NCBI GenBank assembly: GCA_964624465.1
Contig: CAZUZD010000274.1
Span: forward strand, 1 to 8,628
Length of the DNA stretch: 8,628 nt
Direction: 5' to 3'
DNA from: CAZUZD01 sp964624465
GTDB lineage: Bacteria; Planctomycetota; Planctomycetia; Isosphaerales; Isosphaeraceae
Part shown: one piece after another, positions 6,556 through 8,628 of the stretch
How positions within the stretch are numbered: the first letter of the stretch is position 1
How the letters are laid out: every line of letters begins with the position of its first letter
Notes under the pieces: model-generated
The model's database searches: none
What the model was told of the DNA's origin: nothing
Seen by the model: the letters and a program-made list of their open reading frames with translations, nothing else
Translations under genes and position numbers: made by a program

Positions 6556-7524
6556 ATGCGTCTCTGCCGATTTCGTTACGACGGCGTGGTCCTGGCCGGC
6601 CTGTATGGCGATGACCACGTGATCCCGCTCGACCTGGCGAGCGAGGGTTTCGGCGCCACGACCGGATTTCCGTACCCCCTCTGCACCGACGGCGACGACC
6701 TGCTGTCCCTGGCGCCGCCCGACGGCCCCGGCTTCCGGTGCGCCGCCGAGCTGGCCGGCTGGCTCGAGAACCAGCCCCCGGCCCGCCGCGAGGCACTGGC
6801 CTTGCCGATCGCCGACGTCGACCTGCTGGTCCCGATCCCCCGTCCTCCCAAGATCCTCCTGCTGGCCGGCAACTACGCCAAGCATGTCGAGGAGCGGGGC
6901 TATCTGACGGCCGAACGGGCCGAGACGTTCCCGTACGTCTTCAGCAAGCCACCCTCGACCACCCTGACCCACCCCGGCGCCCCGATCGTGATCCCGGCCG
7001 TCTCCCCGGACCAGATCGACTGGGAGTGCGAGCTGGGCGTCGTCATCGGCCGCCGCTGCCGGCGGGTCTCCGAGGCCGACGCCCTCCGCCACGTCGCCGG
7101 CTATACGGTCGTCAACGACATCAGCGACCGCAAGTTCCAGCCAAACCCGGAGCGGAAGCCCCGCGAGCGGGACAAATACTTCGACTGGCTCCACGGCAAG
7201 TGGCACGACGGCAGTTGCCCCGTTGGCCCCTGCCTGCTGACCGCCGACGCCGTCCCTGACCCGCAGAACTTCCCGCTGAAGCTGGAGGTCAACGGCCGGG
7301 TGAAGCAGGATGCCTCGACGGCTCAGATGGTCTTCCCGGTCGCGGCCGTGATCAGCTTCATCTCGCAGTTCGTGACACTGGAGGCCGGCGACATCATCAG
7401 CACGGGCACGCCCGCCGGGGTCGGCTCGGCCCGAGGCGAGTTCCTCCGGCCCGGCGACCGGGTCCGGGCAACGATCGCGGGGATCGGGACGCTCGAAAAT
7501 CCGGTCGAGGCCGAGGCAGGCTGA
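6556..7524 (+). CDS. Fumarylacetoacetate hydrolase (FAH) family protein
   Basis: This 322-residue soluble enzyme belongs to the FAH superfamily (fumarylacetoacetases, acylpyruvases, oxaloacetate decarboxylases, 2-hydroxyhepta-2,4-diene-1,7-dioate isomerase-like proteins). These use Mg2+ or Mn2+ to cleave or isomerise beta-dicarbonyl acids. Residues 1-95 form the variable N-terminal domain. The catalytic domain begins at ILLLAGNYAKHVEERG (100-115). The metal ligands are E157 and E159 in DWECELGVVIG and D188 in VNDISDRKFQ, with the 29-residue spacing usual for the family. GKWHDGSCPVGPCLLT (214-229), the VNG at 245-247, and the C-terminal GDIISTGTPAGVG (278-290) with FLRPGD (296-301) are also typical. 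The substrate cannot be told from the sequence. It follows selBA on the same strand but has its own promoter and Shine-Dalgarno site, so a link to selenium metabolism is not implied. Pyruvate carboxylase lies downstream. Confidence 0.9.
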   Translation: MRLCRFRYDGVVLAGLYGDDHVIPLDLASEGFGATTGFPYPLCTDGDDLLSLAPPDGPGFRCAAELAGWLENQPPARREALALPIADVDLLVPIPRPPKILLLAGNYAKHVEERGYLTAERAETFPYVFSKPPSTTLTHPGAPIVIPAVSPDQIDWECELGVVIGRRCRRVSEADALRHVAGYTVVNDISDRKFQPNPERKPRERDKYFDWLHGKWHDGSCPVGPCLLTADAVPDPQNFPLKLEVNGRVKQDASTAQMVFPVAAVISFISQFVTLEAGDIISTGTPAGVGSARGEFLRPGDRVRATIAGIGTLENPVEAEAG

Positions 7525-7565
7525 TCACCCCCGCCGGCCCATCCCCCCGAAACCCTCCGCCCGCG

Positions 7566-7596
7566 GGACCGGACCGGCTCCCCCCGGCCCGGTTCC
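7566..7596 (+). terminator. Terminator-like hairpin after the FAH-family gene
   Basis: The arm 7566-7577 (GGACCGGACCGG) pairs with 7584-7596 (CCGGCCCGGTTCC), giving eleven base pairs with one A/C mismatch and one bulged T around a six-base loop. It lies 42 bases past the FAH stop. It has no following T-run, so it may be a non-canonical terminator or an RNA-stabilising end. It also occupies the -35 zone of the next promoter. Confidence 0.4.
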
Positions 7597-7599
7597 GGT

Positions 7600-7605
7600 T
7601 ATACT
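7600..7605 (+). promoter_or_regulatory. Candidate -10 element for pyruvate carboxylase
   Basis: TATACT matches five of six bases of TATAAT and is rare A/T-rich sequence in this GC-rich gap. No -35 hexamer is visible 16-18 bases upstream. The flanking GGTTAT also precedes the FAH-gene -10, which supports it modestly. Confidence 0.4.
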
Positions 7606-7694
7606 GGAGCGTCGATCGTCCTCCGTGCGAACCCCTGGCGCCCGTGCGGTCCTCTCCCTCCCCGCCGCGGCAGCCCCACGGAGCGGTGGTCTCC

Positions 7695-7727
7695 CCGGTC
7701 GAGCCCCCGCCCCGCTCTCGGGACCGG
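7695..7727 (+). other. Stem-loop in the pyruvate carboxylase leader
   Basis: CCGGTCGAG at 7695-7703 pairs with CTC (7717-7719) and GACCGG (7722-7727), giving nine base pairs with a two-base GG bulge and a 13-base loop. It lies in the predicted mRNA leader about 100 bases before the start codon. Confidence 0.35.
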
Positions 7728-7780
7728 AGCCTTCTGCCTGCGCCCACGACCGGGCGGCGGGCCGCCGGGACTGCCGCCAG

Positions 7781-7808
7781 GTCCGATCGTCCGTCCGTCT
7801 GTCCGTCG
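7781..7808 (+). repeat. Imperfect GTCC-type tetranucleotide repeat
   Basis: The stretch carries four GTCCG units and one GTCTG variant, closely spaced, with one ATC interruption. It ends nine bases before the Shine-Dalgarno site of pyruvate carboxylase. Copy-number change here would alter leader length but not the reading frame. Confidence 0.5.
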
Positions 7809-7816
7809 GCTGGCCC

Positions 7817-7822
7817 GAGGTG
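7817..7822 (+). promoter_or_regulatory. Shine-Dalgarno site of pyruvate carboxylase
   Basis: GAGGTG lies five bases before the ATG at 7828 and supports that start. Confidence 0.6.
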
Positions 7823-7827
7823 CATCG

Positions 7828-8628
7828 ATGTCACAGTTCCGCAAGCTGCTCGTCGCCAACCGGGGCGAGATCGCCATCCGTGTCTTCCGCTCGGCGCACG
7901 AGCTGGGCATCCGCACGGTCGCGATCTACTCGCATGAGGACCGGTTCGCCATCCACCGGCTCAAGGCCGACGAGGCGTACCAGGTCGGCAAGGCCGGCGA
8001 GCCGATCCGCAGCTATCTGGACATCCCGGGCATCATCGAGCTGGCCAAGGCCAAGGGCGTCGACGCGATCCACCCCGGCTACGGCTTCCTCTCCGAGAAC
8101 GCCACCTTCGCCAGGGCCTGCGCCGAGGCCGGCATCCACTTCATCGGCCCCCGCCCCGAGTTGCTCGACCTGCTGGGCGACAAGGTGGCCGCCCGCGGTG
8201 TGGCCATGCAGGCGGGCGTCCCGGTCCTGGGAGGCAGCCCGCAGCCCGTGGAGCCCGGCCCGGCCGCCCACGAGGTCGCAAACAAGCTCGGTTACCCGCT
8301 GATCGTCAAGGCGTCGATGGGCGGTGGCGGGCGTGGCATGCGCGTCGTCGAGAACGCCGACGGCCTCGACGCCGCCCTCGACCAGGCCCGCCGCGAGGCC
8401 CAGACCGCCTTCGGCGACCCCTCGGTCTTCCTCGAGAAGTTCATCCGCAACGCCAAGCACATCGAGGTCCAGCTCCTGGGCGACACCCAGGGCCACCTGG
8501 TCCACCTCTACGAGCGCGCCTGCCGTCATACCGCTGCCGGACGGCTTGCGCAGCTGCACTGCGAGGGACTCGAGGCTTCGTGGCCCATCCCGCAGCGGAG
8601 CAAGCTGGGGGAGCGCCCGGCCTGGTAG
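7828..8628 (+). CDS. pyc: Pyruvate carboxylase, truncated: N-terminal biotin-carboxylase part plus unrelated 36-residue tail
   Basis: Pyruvate carboxylase makes oxaloacetate from pyruvate, bicarbonate and ATP. The first ~230 residues are a textbook biotin-carboxylase N-terminus: KLLVANRGEIAIRVFR at 6-21, YSHEDRFAIHRLKADEAYQVG at 34-54 (the YSxEDR/HxxKADEAY form typical of pyruvate carboxylase rather than acetyl-CoA carboxylase), IHPGYGFLSEN at 81-91, GDK at 117-119, and the ATP-grasp loop KASMGGGGRGMRVV at 161-174. FLEKFI (201-206), HIEVQ (211-215) and LVHLYER (224-230) follow. Family members continue with DCSxQRR. Here the reading becomes ACRHTAAGRL and runs 36 unrelated residues to TAG. The catalytic half of biotin carboxylase, the carboxyltransferase domain and the biotin carrier domain are all missing (266 of about 1,150 residues). 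As shown it cannot be an active carboxylase. Whether the break is biological or an assembly artefact cannot be decided here. Confidence 0.85.
   Translation: MSQFRKLLVANRGEIAIRVFRSAHELGIRTVAIYSHEDRFAIHRLKADEAYQVGKAGEPIRSYLDIPGIIELAKAKGVDAIHPGYGFLSENATFARACAEAGIHFIGPRPELLDLLGDKVAARGVAMQAGVPVLGGSPQPVEPGPAAHEVANKLGYPLIVKASMGGGGRGMRVVENADGLDAALDQARREAQTAFGDPSVFLEKFIRNAKHIEVQLLGDTQGHLVHLYERACRHTAAGRLAQLHCEGLEASWPIPQRSKLGERPAW

Larger units (their letters stand above)
7525..7827 (+). other. Intergenic region and long 5' leader of the pyruvate carboxylase gene
   Basis: These 303 bases contain, in order, a terminator-like hairpin, a -10 candidate, a stem-loop, a GC palindrome at 7755-7767 (CGGCGG, one base, CCGCCG), a GTCC-type short repeat and a Shine-Dalgarno site. 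The leader from the predicted promoter to the ATG would be about 215 bases, long for a bacterial mRNA. I recognise no known riboswitch. No ORF here has convincing coding character. Confidence 0.5.

Noticed and set aside
8518..8628. Simple frameshift as the explanation of the truncated pyruvate carboxylase
   Set aside because: None of the three forward frames after 8517 gives the expected DCSxQRR continuation or any biotin-carboxylase motif.
1..8628. CRISPR arrays, insertion sequences, phage or toxin-antitoxin genes
   Set aside because: I found no regularly spaced repeats, terminal inverted repeats, transposase or integrase motifs, or small paired ORFs. All genes are housekeeping or envelope types with uniform base composition except the last ~110 bases.

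Overview
This is a GC-rich window (about 70% by eye, with third codon positions almost all G or C) of ordinary bacterial chromosome. Two genes read leftward and four read rightward from a shared divergent intergenic region. GC-rich coding style, mostly weak ribosome binding sites, and a polyprenyl-phosphate sugar-1-phosphate transferase with a long C-terminal tail beside a chain-length determinant suggest a planctomycete, perhaps Isosphaeraceae-like. That placement is an inference and was not tested by any search.

Left part, minus strand (1-2492): a complete membrane glycosyltransferase of the WecA/TagO/MraY superfamily, followed 106 bases downstream by the N-terminal 218 codons of a Wzz/GumC-type chain-length determinant that runs off the left edge. 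Together they look like the start of an envelope or extracellular polysaccharide operon: one enzyme loads the first sugar phosphate onto the lipid carrier, the other helps control polymer length and export.

Centre (2493-3051): a 559-base divergent intergenic region with no supported gene, but with a perfect 8-bp stem-loop and a smaller 6-bp one.

Right part, plus strand (3052-8628): selB and selA overlap by ATGA and form a compact selenocysteine-incorporation operon. SelA makes selenocysteyl-tRNA(Sec) and SelB delivers it to recoded UGA codons. I could not find the tRNA(Sec) gene, selD or a selenoprotein here. Next comes a fumarylacetoacetate hydrolase (FAH) family enzyme with its own well-matched sigma70-type promoter (TTGTCA, 17-base spacer, TATCCT) and a Shine-Dalgarno site. 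After a 303-base leader region containing a terminator-like hairpin, a TATACT -10 candidate, another stem-loop and a GTCC-type short repeat, pyruvate carboxylase begins.

The most anomalous point is the end of that last gene. The biotin-carboxylase homology is excellent for about 230 codons, then stops abruptly near base 8520 at the expected ERDCS motif. It is replaced by 36 unrelated codons and a stop, although a full pyruvate carboxylase is about 1,150 residues. This is either a chimeric or assembly junction or a real disruption. Apart from that, I see no mobile element, CRISPR array, tRNA, rRNA or clearly novel multigene system.
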